NCBI GenBank assembly: GCA_963733915.1
Contig: CAVTEP010000006.1
Coordinates: forward strand, 992,001-1,056,000
DNA from: Sulfomarinibacter sp963733915
GTDB lineage: Bacteria > Acidobacteriota > Thermoanaerobaculia > Thermoanaerobaculales > Sulfomarinibacteraceae
DNA length: 64,000 nt
Direction: 5' to 3'
Shown: one piece after another, positions 25,426 through 32,462 of the stretch
Numbering within the stretch: the stretch's first letter is position 1
Layout: each line of letters starts with the position of its first letter
Notes under the pieces: generated by a model
Databases searched by the model: none
Told to the model about the DNA's origin: nothing
Seen by the model: only the letters and a program-made list of their open reading frames with translations
Program-made: the position numbers and the translations under genes

Positions 25426-26142
25426 TCAACCGGGCGCCTTCCAGAGGAAAGCGATCGAGGGCACGATCATCATCTGGTGGAATCGCGACGGCCGGGTCGG
25501 CCGCCCGTGCAGCGTCCGGCAGGTCGCATCGTGCGCGCCTTGCTCGTCGACCAGCTGCTTGATCAGACCGACGGTTCCGTAGTCGTGCGATCGCAGACGC
25601 TGCTTGACGCCGAGCCGGCGGGCAACCCGCCTCCAGAAAGACCGGTGATTCGGGGCAGCCGCGTCAAGCGATCCAGGATCGATGGACCTCCCATCGGGCC
25701 AGTCATCGAAATAGCCGGTGCCCCAGTCCTCGATGACATAGAGCCCTCCGGGCTTGAGGTGATTCTCGAACAGATGCCAGAACGCGATCCTGGTCAGCTC
25801 GGCGATGTGCGAGGCATCATCGATGATAATGTCGAATCCGTCCGGCGCGACCTCGCTCGCCACCTTCGCTAGAAAGCCCGGATCGGCCTGGCTGCCCTGG
25901 TAAACGTGGATGCGGTCGCGGCGCTTGAGACCCGGCGGCAGCGCGACGTCGATGCCGACAATTGTGGCCGACGGAAAGTAATCTCTCCAGAGCTCGAGCG
26001 AGCCGCCGGTGCGTACGCCGAGCTCCAGGAGCACGATGTCCCGATCGAGCCACGGCGCCAGCACCTGATCGTAGCGCTTCAGGTAGCCGCTTCGAACCTT
26101 GTCGGTGTCGTAATGTTTCAGATCGAGCTCGTCGCTTCGCAC
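25426..26142 (-). CDS. Class I SAM-dependent methyltransferase
   Basis: A 238-residue methyltransferase. The SAM-binding strand is VLLELGVRTGGSLELW (motif I), followed by ATIVGIDVALPPG and the acidic FDIIIDDASHIAE, then LKPGGLYVIEDWGTGYFDDW. The DDASH and IEDWGT motifs are like those of cephalosporin/macrolide O-methyltransferases (CmcI/TylF-like group), which act on small molecules with a metal. Substrate unknown. GTG start with GGGAG upstream. Confidence 0.82.
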   Translation of the reverse strand: MRSDELDLKHYDTDKVRSGYLKRYDQVLAPWLDRDIVLLELGVRTGGSLELWRDYFPSATIVGIDVALPPGLKRRDRIHVYQGSQADPGFLAKVASEVAPDGFDIIIDDASHIAELTRIAFWHLFENHLKPGGLYVIEDWGTGYFDDWPDGRSIDPGSLDAAAPNHRSFWRRVARRLGVKQRLRSHDYGTVGLIKQLVDEQGAHDATCRTLHGRPTRPSRFHQMMIVPSIAFLWKAPG

Positions 26143-26179
26143 CGCTCAACTCCCATGATCATCGATTCCATACCGTCAG

Positions 26180-26584
26180 TCATCGATCCGCTACCAGCAC
26201 CAAGGCTTCGCCATCCAACACCACCGCGCCGTCCTGATTGGTGCAAACCGTGCCGAGAGTCACAATCGGTTTATCGGGTCGCACCGCGTGCACCTCGACC
26301 CTCGCCGTGATCGTGTCACCCGGATACACCGGCGCTTTGAACTGCAGCGACTGGCTGAGGTAGACCGTTCCCGGTCCGGGCAGATCGTTGGCGAGGGTCG
26401 CCGAGATCATCCCGGCGGCGATCATCCCGTGCGCAATCCGGCGGCCGAAGCGCGTCCCGGCGGCATAGGCGTCGTCGAGATGCACCGGGTTGTTGTCGCC
26501 GGTCAGCTCGGCAAACGTCCGGATCATCTCGTCGCTGACCGTGCAGGTGCGGGCGGCAGTATCACCTGGTTGGAGAGTCGACAT
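26180..26584 (-). CDS. MaoC-like (R)-specific enoyl-CoA hydratase
   Basis: A 134-residue hot-dog-fold protein of PhaJ type. The hydratase motif is FAELTGDNNPVHLDDAYA followed by FGRRIAHGMIAAGMIS, giving the catalytic Asp and His. Such enzymes hydrate trans-2-enoyl-CoA to (R)-3-hydroxyacyl-CoA, feeding polyester or lipid synthesis. It is an intact short gene within the accessory island. Confidence 0.85.
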   Translation of the reverse strand: MSTLQPGDTAARTCTVSDEMIRTFAELTGDNNPVHLDDAYAAGTRFGRRIAHGMIAAGMISATLANDLPGPGTVYLSQSLQFKAPVYPGDTITARVEVHAVRPDKPIVTLGTVCTNQDGAVVLDGEALVLVADR

Positions 26585-26605
26585 TCTGAACTCCTTCCTC
26601 TGGTT

Positions 26606-26677
26606 TCAGATCCACTTCGGATCCCAGAGAGTGTGAAATAGTCCAAGCTTGTCCTTCAGATTCACGTTGGCACTCAT
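26606..26677 (-). pseudogene. Remnant of a cupin gene (first 23 codons)
   Basis: ATG 26677 begins SANVNLKDKLGLFHTLWDPKWI and stops at TGA. The sequence resembles the N-terminus of small mannose-6-phosphate-isomerase-like cupins; the metal-binding barrel is missing. Its 3' end is joined directly to the upstream region of the MaoC gene. Low confidence because so little remains. Confidence 0.35.
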
Positions 26678-26727
26678 GGGCTTGCCTCTCGGTTTCCGTT
26701 CAGTCGGCGCAGCAATGGTCGATGCCG

Positions 26728-27006
26728 TCACAGCCAGTGCGACACGAGGATGAGGGTGGTCACAACCAGGATCGTGACGGCCCAGAATGTGGAATTCGAT
26801 TTGTACCGGACTTTTTTGTGATGGGCCAGGTACTCATAGGCGGACATCAGGAGTGGCGGGATGGCGAAAAACACGGGCCTGATCGGCTCTGCAAGGACAC
26901 GCTTGGAAACGAAGGCCATGGCAACGATGCTGGCTCCTGTGGCGAGAGCCACTAGGATCAGCCCCCAGCGTGAGGTGGTGTCGGATTTCGAGGTGGGCGA
27001 TTTCAT
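26728..27006 (-). CDS. Small hypothetical membrane protein
   Basis: A 92-residue protein with an N-terminal hydrophilic stretch (KSPTSKSDTTSRW), two or three hydrophobic helices (GLILVALATGASIVAMAFV, PVFFAIPPLLMSAYEYLA, FWAVTILVVTTLILV) and a basic loop HHKKVRYKS. The ATG has GAGGGAAGA upstream. No family recognised. Confidence 0.6.
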   Translation of the reverse strand: MKSPTSKSDTTSRWGLILVALATGASIVAMAFVSKRVLAEPIRPVFFAIPPLLMSAYEYLAHHKKVRYKSNSTFWAVTILVVTTLILVSHWL

Positions 27007-27103
27007 GACTCTTCCCTCAGAACCCAGCCGCAGCATTCGCTATCTCTGAACCCGTCGTCCCAGATCATAGCGGATGGCTCACGCACGGGGGTCATCCGAG
27101 GGA

Positions 27104-27598
27104 TCAGCCACCCTCGACAAAACCCAACCGCTCATGCCACTCGGCTAACGACTCGTCGGGGTAGCGGGGGAAGAGCTTGTCCTGAGGATCGCGGCGGACC
27201 TCCACCCACGGCGCCTTGAAGTCGAGCATGAGATGGGTCCGCTCGGGCGGCCGCGGCAGTTCGGTGTCGATCGCCGAGGCGAAGGGATGAACCAGCTCGG
27301 GCCATCGCGGGTCCCACACCCAGAGCGCGCTGCCGCAGGCCCTGCAGAAGTTGCGCTCACCGGGGCTCTCGGTAATTTTGCCGGTTTCCGGGTCCTCGAT
27401 CCGCGCCCGGTAGACCTCGACGTGGTCGCTCCCCTCCACCTCGAGCGTGTCGAACTCCCCGCCGAGGTTGATCGCGTACCCTCCCCCGCCCGCCGTTTTC
27501 CGGCAGATCGAGCAGTAGCAGAGGTTGAACGGGTACGGGTGAGCCGACTCCACCCGAAAACTCACCGCGCCACAGTGACACGAACCTTTGAGCAGCAT
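27104..27598 (-). CDS. GFA family protein (glutathione-dependent formaldehyde-activating-like, Zn-binding)
   Basis: A 164-residue protein with the zinc ligand pattern of the GFA/CENP-V fold: GSCHCGAVSF at the N-terminus, NLCYCSICRKTAGGG and FCRACGSALWVWD. Despite the family name most members have no proven formaldehyde activity. The ATG has AGGAGG upstream and follows the ICMT gene by 26 bases, so the two probably share a transcript. Confidence 0.85.
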   Translation of the reverse strand: MLLKGSCHCGAVSFRVESAHPYPFNLCYCSICRKTAGGGGYAINLGGEFDTLEVEGSDHVEVYRARIEDPETGKITESPGERNFCRACGSALWVWDPRWPELVHPFASAIDTELPRPPERTHLMLDFKAPWVEVRRDPQDKLFPRYPDESLAEWHERLGFVEGG

Positions 27599-27624
27599 CG
27601 GTCTTCCTCCTTCAGGCCGGAAAG

Positions 27625-28191
27625 CTACAACAACCCAGGAATGAAACGCTTCGTGCGCGCACAATAGGACTCATACGCGGAACCGAGTGAGCTCCGCAAC
27701 GCGCGCTCCTCTTTCTCCACCCGATTGAGAATCCCGAGCGTTGTCGGCACGAGGAGGACGAGAATGCTGAGCCAGTTCGAGAAGGTAACACCGAATCCCA
27801 GAAACGTCATGAGAAGCCCGGTGTAGGACGGGTGGCGGACAAATCGATAGAGTCCGGCCTGGACCACCTCGTGGTCGGAGTGGATCGCCACGTCAACCGT
27901 AAACAGCCTGCCGAGCGTCAGGATGGCCGTCCAACGCACAACGAGGCCGACCACCATGAGCACCAGGGCCACGAGGAAGATGACCGGCGGTGATACCGCC
28001 ATACGCGTCGCAGACACCCGCGCGGCGACGAAGGCCAGGACCACGCCCAGAAAAATCGTCAGCCAGAGCAGCCGCATGGACCCCCTGTCCTCACTTTGTG
28101 CCGACCGGCTCCGCGAACGCTTGATCAGCGCGAGCGTGACCTCGGAAATCGGAAAAAGTGCGATCACAATCGAGAGCATGCGCTCGATCAT
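27625..28191 (-). CDS. ICMT family membrane methyltransferase (second copy)
   Basis: A 188-residue polytopic membrane protein with the C-terminal ICMT signature VVQAGLYRFVRHPSYTGLLM and EKEERALRSSLGSAYESYCARTKRFIPGLL (two segments). The ATG at 28191 has GGAGAAGAA upstream. It is not closely similar to the copy in the polyketide operon, so it was probably acquired separately. The substrate is unknown. Confidence 0.82.
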   Translation of the reverse strand: MIERMLSIVIALFPISEVTLALIKRSRSRSAQSEDRGSMRLLWLTIFLGVVLAFVAARVSATRMAVSPPVIFLVALVLMVVGLVVRWTAILTLGRLFTVDVAIHSDHEVVQAGLYRFVRHPSYTGLLMTFLGFGVTFSNWLSILVLLVPTTLGILNRVEKEERALRSSLGSAYESYCARTKRFIPGLL

Positions 28192-28301
28192 TTCTTCTCC
28201 AATCGACCGGCGAGCACTGAGACTCCGGGTCCTCCCAGTTGGCACACCATCAATTGCACCAACCGGCGCCAAAACAGTCGGCGTCCGAATCGGGTGATGT
28301 A

Positions 28302-28646
28302 TCAGTTGCTTTTCCCACTCTTTTTCCGTTTCTTTTTCGGTTTCGGCTGCGGGAGCTCTTTCTCCGTAAGTCTCACCAATTCGCTCAACCATTCTTTGTC
28401 TTCGATATTTTCCTCGATGAGAAATGACGATTTAGCACCAGGATATGGAGGCGCCTCGACCACATCACCGATGAACAACCTGCCTGCGTTAGTTGGTTTT
28501 ACGAAAACCTGATTGTCGCAAACGAGAATTACGATCTTTCCTTCACAATAAATCGCATATTCTCCAAACATCTTTCGGTACTCGATTACACCGGCGTTTT
28601 CTATTTGATCAAGCACGAATTCGACAAAATCCAGATCAGAAGCCAA
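28302..28646 (-). CDS. TfoX/Sxy N-terminal domain protein, AT-rich
   Basis: A 114-residue protein consisting of one TfoX_N domain (VEFVLDQIENAGVIEYRKMFGEYAIY, with VFVKPTNAGR following) and a lysine-rich tail PKPKKKRKKSGKSN. Stand-alone TfoX_N proteins are of unknown function; the full-length homologue regulates competence. Its base composition is clearly more AT-rich than the surrounding genes, which suggests recent transfer. Confidence 0.8.
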   Translation of the reverse strand: MASDLDFVEFVLDQIENAGVIEYRKMFGEYAIYCEGKIVILVCDNQVFVKPTNAGRLFIGDVVEAPPYPGAKSSFLIEENIEDKEWLSELVRLTEKELPQPKPKKKRKKSGKSN

Positions 28647-28806
28647 AAACTATCCTTCCAAATATACGACCAATGACCAATTGTATTCGGCGCCCCCCAC
28701 AAATCCCAGGGTCCTGTGGGACGAGGTGGTGGGCGCGTTTCGCACATAGAACTCGAAATCAGCCAGGGGCGCATCCTGAAGCTGACAAGCGTGGCTGGTT
28801 CCCTGG

Positions 28807-29166
28807 TTACGAGCCGGGTTCATCCTCAAAGACCTCTTCGGCCAAATCGAAACTCGGTGTATGCATCAGGAGTACCCTGGCAAGGACTCCTTTGGGGTTG
28901 CTATAGCTGAATCGGTTGCCCTTTCTGATGATGCAACAATCGCCAACGGTGAGCTCCACTGTTTCGGCACCGACGACGAATGAGAGACTTCCCTCAAGCA
29001 CGTAGTAATACTTGTCCGACCTCATCGACCACGCGAGTCGATGCCCGACACCTGCCGGGACGGTGATTTCCGCGACGGAAGAGCTGACTTCCGTGCCTGC
29101 AGTGTAATCGCGTATCTCGAGTCCCTCAAAGTCTATTGGCTTGAGCGAGTCGCGTTCGATCTTCAT
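28807..29166 (-). CDS. Cupin domain protein
   Basis: A 119-residue single cupin barrel. The conserved core is WSMRSDKYYYVLEGSLSFVVG, then LTVGDCCIIRKGNRFSYSN. The usual metal-binding His pair is not obvious in the first motif, so it may bind a ligand without catalysis. The ATG has AGGAGG upstream, directly behind an attC-like site, as expected for a gene cassette. Confidence 0.78.
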   Translation of the reverse strand: MKIERDSLKPIDFEGLEIRDYTAGTEVSSSVAEITVPAGVGHRLAWSMRSDKYYYVLEGSLSFVVGAETVELTVGDCCIIRKGNRFSYSNPKGVLARVLLMHTPSFDLAEEVFEDEPGS

Positions 29167-29177
29167 AACAACCTCCT

Positions 29178-29312
29178 GCCTGACGCCTACGGGAAGCGGG
29201 CCCAAGGATCCGGCCCTTGGGCCGGACGAGGCGAGGGCATTGCTGGCGGCCTTCAGGTCGACATGCTATTCACACGCTGCAGGTTGGCCTCCGCTTCACC
29301 GTCTTGTTGGGC
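29178..29312 (-). repeat. attC-like recombination site (site 3)
   Basis: Read on the minus strand it begins GCCCAAC and ends GTCAGGC, the outer boxes of an integron attC. Inside, GAAGCGG and CCGCTTC form the inner paired boxes, and CCGGCCCAAGGGCCGG folds as the central hairpin. Length 135 bases, in the normal attC range. It follows the hypothetical membrane protein gene and precedes the cupin. Confidence 0.65.
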
Positions 29313-29410
29313 ATTAACGATGTATTGGAGGTGAATTGTCCACGACCCTCGTGCTGGCCGAAGCTCTCAGAGCGCTCTGGGTGATTCTGGGTTGAATGAA
29401 CCAACGCATC

Positions 29411-29926
29411 CTAACCTGTTTCCACTCGGTACCGAAACAGCGATGACAACGGGTACGACAAGACACCACCAACGAGATGAACAACGTGATTGAGCCACGC
29501 TCGCTCGCCCTGCACAAGTCCGGTTGGGAGGCCAAGGAGGTGCGTGGCCTTCTCGACTTCGCAGACTGCGCATACCGCTGCCAGGGCGACAATCCAGTTC
29601 AAGCGGAACCGAGGACTGGCCCAGCGTCGTTCCGCAGCGGCTATGCCGCCAGTCAATCCGCCGTTGATCAGGAAAATGATGGCCAATCCGCAAGGGATTG
29701 CCATCACCTTGAAGTACTGGACATTGAGGTTGCCTGCAAGCGAGCCGTCGGTGGTACGTGCCAGGAAACGTATCGGTGAGTCGCCGAGGCACAACGCCCA
29801 AGTCGGGTCGATGTCCGTAAGAAAGTCGCTGAAAAGCCTGGCCAACCCGATTGCCGCCAACGCGGCCGCCAACAGGAGGCTCCACGAGAGGCGAAAATCA
29901 TGGGATCCAATCGGTTGGTCAAACAT
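29411..29926 (-). CDS. Hypothetical membrane protein (gene cassette)
   Basis: A 171-residue protein with four hydrophobic helices (about 14-33, 72-92, 108-125 and 145-160). No family recognised. It lies between two attC-like sites and so has the layout of a single-gene integron cassette. The ATG lacks a good ribosome binding site. Confidence 0.6.
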   Translation of the reverse strand: MFDQPIGSHDFRLSWSLLLAAALAAIGLARLFSDFLTDIDPTWALCLGDSPIRFLARTTDGSLAGNLNVQYFKVMAIPCGLAIIFLINGGLTGGIAAAERRWASPRFRLNWIVALAAVCAVCEVEKATHLLGLPTGLVQGERAWLNHVVHLVGGVLSYPLSSLFRYRVETG

Positions 29927-30042
29927 AGAGGAGCCGCGATCCCCCCGGCAGCCATTTTAGTACGTCCCCAGAGTCATCGGCCGCCCGCCATGCCGGTACG
30001 AACGCTCCACTTGGAAGTGCTGTCGAACGCAGGTTCGCAACC

Positions 30043-30094
30043 GCGTAACGGTTCGAGTTCAGCGAACCGAGGCAGCTGGAATGAGTTGTTAGGC
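30043..30094 (-). repeat. attC-like recombination site (site 2)
   Basis: On the minus strand it begins GCCTAAC, containing the TAA stop of the DUF2784 gene, and ends GTTACGC. CCAGC and GCTGA form the inner pair, with GAACTCGAACCG as the L' box. At 52 bases it is a short, plant-type attC. Confidence 0.6.
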
Positions 30095-30430
30095 CTTTTT
30101 TGCCCGGGCCCACCTCGTGACGACGAGGCCGTAGAATACTGCGTTCACCAATATGACCCCAAGACCGAGGGCGATCTGAACAGGACGGTCAAGCCCCGAT
30201 GGATAGACGACTGGAATCAGGTAGCGTTCGATAAACCCTCCGGAAAACCCGGCTGAACCCGACGCCATGCGGAGCTGGTTTTCTAGGGGCGTCAGAGGGC
30301 AAACGCGACCTGAAAACTCGATGAACGCACCCCATGCGGCAGCTGGAAGATGCAACCAAACGAGTTTGGGAATGCGCAGAACCAGCGACCCGCCCAGGAC
30401 CACGAACAGGATGAACAACAGGTACTCATC
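30089..30430 (-). pseudogene. DUF2784 family protein, 5'-truncated
   Basis: About 113 residues of a DUF2784 membrane protein are present: LLFILFVVLGGSLVLRIPKL, WLHLPAAAWGAFIEFSGRVCPLTPLENQL, FSGGFIERYLIPVVYPSGL (given as separate parts), and a last helix QIALGLGVILVNAVFYGLV. The normal first 12-15 residues and the start codon are missing because the gene is fused to the 3' part of the reductase gene at about 30430. The frame stays open upstream inside that gene, so translation could only start there. Confidence 0.7.
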
Positions 30431-30987
30431 ACAACGCCGGTGGTCGAGACCTGAGAGCGAACAAGCCGCAGCGCCAATGGTTTGGCGGTCTCGCTGAAGA
30501 GGCGCTTGCCCCGCCCAAGCACCACTGGAAAGGTCCACAGGTTGTACTCGTCGATCAGTGAGGCGGCTTGGAGTGTTTGAATCAAGTTGCTGCTGCCAAT
30601 CATCTGCAGGTCAGGGCCGGGTTGGGCCTTGATAGCGCTGATTGCCGAGACGACATCGCCCCGGAGCAGGGTCGAGTTGTTCCAGTTGAGCATCGTCAAC
30701 GTGCGCGAAGCAACATACTTTTTCGCTGCATTGAACGTCTTCGCAATCGGGTGGTCATCCGGCTGATACGGCCAGTACGCTTCGAATATCTGATAGGTCC
30801 TGCGCCCGAGCACCAGCTCGCGATCCTTGCCGTCGAAACCTGATGCCGAGATGTCCATGCTTTCGTCCCCGTAGCCGAACATCCAACCGCCAAGGGAAAA
30901 ACCGCCAGTGGGGTCTTCTTCCGGCCCGCCGGGTGACTGCGTGATTCCGTCAAGCGACGCAAAAGTAGATACGATGAGTTTTCTCAA
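30292..30987 (-). CDS. RibD C-terminal/dihydrofolate reductase family protein with chimeric C-terminus
   Basis: It starts at TTG 30987 with AGGAGA upstream: RKLIVSTFASLDGITQSPGG, the typical opening of this group, then LVLGRRTYQIFEAYWP, and YNLWTFPVVLGRGKRLF with TTGVV near the end. These NADPH-dependent reductases are common in cassettes. At about 30430 the family sequence stops, and the frame runs on for some 45 residues through an out-of-frame DUF2784 gene. The native last 10-20 residues are lost. Confidence 0.75.
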   Translation of the reverse strand: MRKLIVSTFASLDGITQSPGGPEEDPTGGFSLGGWMFGYGDESMDISASGFDGKDRELVLGRRTYQIFEAYWPYQPDDHPIAKTFNAAKKYVASRTLTMLNWNNSTLLRGDVVSAISAIKAQPGPDLQMIGSSNLIQTLQAASLIDEYNLWTFPVVLGRGKRLFSETAKPLALRLVRSQVSTTGVVMSTCCSSCSWSWAGRWFCAFPNSFGCIFQLPHGVRSSSFQVAFAL

Positions 30988-31022
30988 GGAAACTCTCCTG
31001 CCGAGAGGCGGTTCTTGGTCAC

Positions 31023-31093
31023 GAAGCTTACGGTCCGAGATCAGCCGACCGCACCCCGAAGGGTGGGGGTCCGCTGCTACGAGATGGTTAGGC
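31023..31093 (-). repeat. attC-like recombination site (site 1)
   Basis: On the minus strand it begins GCCTAAC (holding the TAA stop of the ICMT gene). Pairs CAGC/GCTG, GACC/GGTC and CACCC/GGGTG close on a TTCG loop. The far box reads GTAAGC, a degenerate GTTRRRY. It lies between the first two cassettes next to the integrase remnant. Confidence 0.6.
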
Positions 31094-31675
31094 GCGGGAA
31101 TCCGATTTTGGTTTGAATCCCGGAATGAACATAGGAGTCCGACTCCGATATTCGGTGTACTCATTCCCCAAACGCTTGGCAAGCTCAGGTTCCTCGATCT
31201 GCTTCAGTTCCCACATATTAACCAATACGAACAGAGGCGTGAAGAAAAACACGAGTGATACGGAGTTGACGGCGAAACCTACACCGAACAGGAACATGAA
31301 TACCCCCGTGAGCATCGGATTTCTGGCGTACCGGTAGGGCCCTGTATCGACCACCTTCGGGGGCGGATTAAACGGAACCGGGGTTCCCTTGACTTTCAGA
31401 AAGTGAAAGGCAGACCAGGTCGTAATGGCAGCCCCTACCATCATCACTGGAATCGACAAGCAAAGTCGTGCACCCTGCGGCAACGGTTGGGGTAGATGCA
31501 GAAGCTCATCCACAAACAGTGCGGCGAACACGAACACTGCCGTGAACGCACCGAAGATGATCACCCCGATTGGCGTCAGAAGTGTTCGGGTTCTCTTGGT
31601 TCCCGTCGCAGCTCGATGGAGGACATTGATCCAGCGTTCGCGAATCCCCAATTTTCTCGTGCCCTTTCGGTGCAT
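31088..31675 (-). CDS. ICMT/PEMT-family membrane methyltransferase (first cassette)
   Basis: A 195-residue polytopic protein with the family motif PPPKVVDTGPYRYARNPMLT and the C-terminal EPELAKRLGNEYTEYRSRTP. It is the gene closest to the integrase remnant and ends in an attC-like site, so it would be the most recently inserted cassette. It is the third ICMT-fold gene in the window; substrate unknown. Confidence 0.8.
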   Translation of the reverse strand: MHRKGTRKLGIRERWINVLHRAATGTKRTRTLLTPIGVIIFGAFTAVFVFAALFVDELLHLPQPLPQGARLCLSIPVMMVGAAITTWSAFHFLKVKGTPVPFNPPPKVVDTGPYRYARNPMLTGVFMFLFGVGFAVNSVSLVFFFTPLFVLVNMWELKQIEEPELAKRLGNEYTEYRSRTPMFIPGFKPKSDSRA

Positions 31676-31746
31676 GTTGCTGTTTCCAGATTATTACATT
31701 TCGAGAAAGGAGTGTTCGACGGAATTTCTATTGTGCTTGGATCGCA

Positions 31747-31753
31747 CCCTAAC
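31747..31753 (-). other. Possible attI core site
   Basis: GTTAGGG on the minus strand lies between the integrase remnant stop (31785) and the first cassette gene, matching GTTRRRY except for its last base. In an integron the insertion point would be after the G. Single short match, so weak. Confidence 0.3.
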
Positions 31754-31784
31754 ACGACGGGTATTAGAGCGCTCGTGATCGTGT

Positions 31785-32027
31785 CTAGAGCATATCCGCG
31801 GGGCTGGTGACACCGCGACCGGCCGAGGTGGCGAGAATGTGGGTAGAGAGCATGGTCGTCTTCACGTCCTTGTGGCCGAGCAGCTCCTGGATGGTGCGGA
31901 TATCGTGCCCCGCCATCAGCAGGTGGGTGGCGAAGCTGTGGCGGACGCGAAGCTCGGAACGCACCCGATCCATCAGACGCCGGGGGCTCAGTGACGCGGG
32001 CGCGGGGAACGGTTTGACGTCGCCCAT
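31785..32027 (-). pseudogene. Integron integrase (IntI-like) C-terminal remnant
   Basis: The last 52 residues match the end of integron-type tyrosine recombinases: RHSFATHLLMAGHDIRTIQ, ELLGHKDVKTTM and the tail GRGVTSPADML. The catalytic tyrosine is replaced (TTMLSTH instead of TTMIYTH), and the box II histidine three residues before RHSF is Leu. Everything N-terminal of RHSF is missing or unrecognisable, so it is inactive. It points the same way as the cassettes, the inverted arrangement known from Treponema denticola and some planctomycetes. Confidence 0.75.
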
Positions 32028-32318
32028 GATTGTGTAAAGTGAGCGTAAACAAGAATCTGACCGTTTGTCAAGTGTCTTGGTTCCGGGTAGGGGTTCCGGT
32101 TGGGAGGCAACAGTTACCGCCCTATGATTGCCTATGCAACCTACTGAACCATAATGCCTTAGGCTCTCGTGGCGTGAGATCCACATCGATTTTGAGACGA
32201 CGCCGCGTCTCCGTGCTGTGATGTTCGAGAGCCTTCTTTTCAATCATACAACGAATGAGGGGATGGGCGGTGGATGGGTTGGGGTGACCCTCGGCCAGGG
32301 TCCGGAATGATCATCAAT

Positions 32319-32345
32319 GTGCAGGCGAGACGCCTGCACCACAAA
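32319..32345. repeat. REP-like palindrome
   Basis: GTGCAGGCGAGACGCCTGCAC followed by CACAAA is a near-perfect hairpin with the GAGAC loop. A related double copy occurs at 56998-57067. It lies in the gap upstream of ccoI. Confidence 0.7.
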
Positions 32346-32420
32346 TCCCTCCTCGGTCCGGCGCCTCAGTTGTGTGCTTTATTGTGAATTTCGTCATCCG
32401 CGTGGTGTGCGGTTGTAAAT

Positions 32421-32462
32421 GGGGCGGGTGGGCGACGATTCCAATTCCGAATTCCGAATTCG
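32421..32462. repeat. Word-array/G-core intergenic element, locus E (single arm)
   Basis: A three-run G core GGGGCGGGTGGGCG (32421-32434) is followed by AATTCCG words (32439-32462) ending at the ATG of ccoI. No left array is seen; it may have been lost when the island joined here. The remainder of the gap (32244-32420) holds only the REP-like palindrome. Confidence 0.7.

Noticed and set aside
28660..28806. Fourth attC site between the cupin and TfoX genes
   Set aside because: The cupin stop is followed by GTAACCAGG, but I find no GCCTAAC-like box nor paired inner boxes; left out.
22118..32243. Prophage or transposon origin of the island
   Set aside because: No phage structural, replication or transposase gene and no terminal inverted repeats seen; the only recombinase trace is integron-type.
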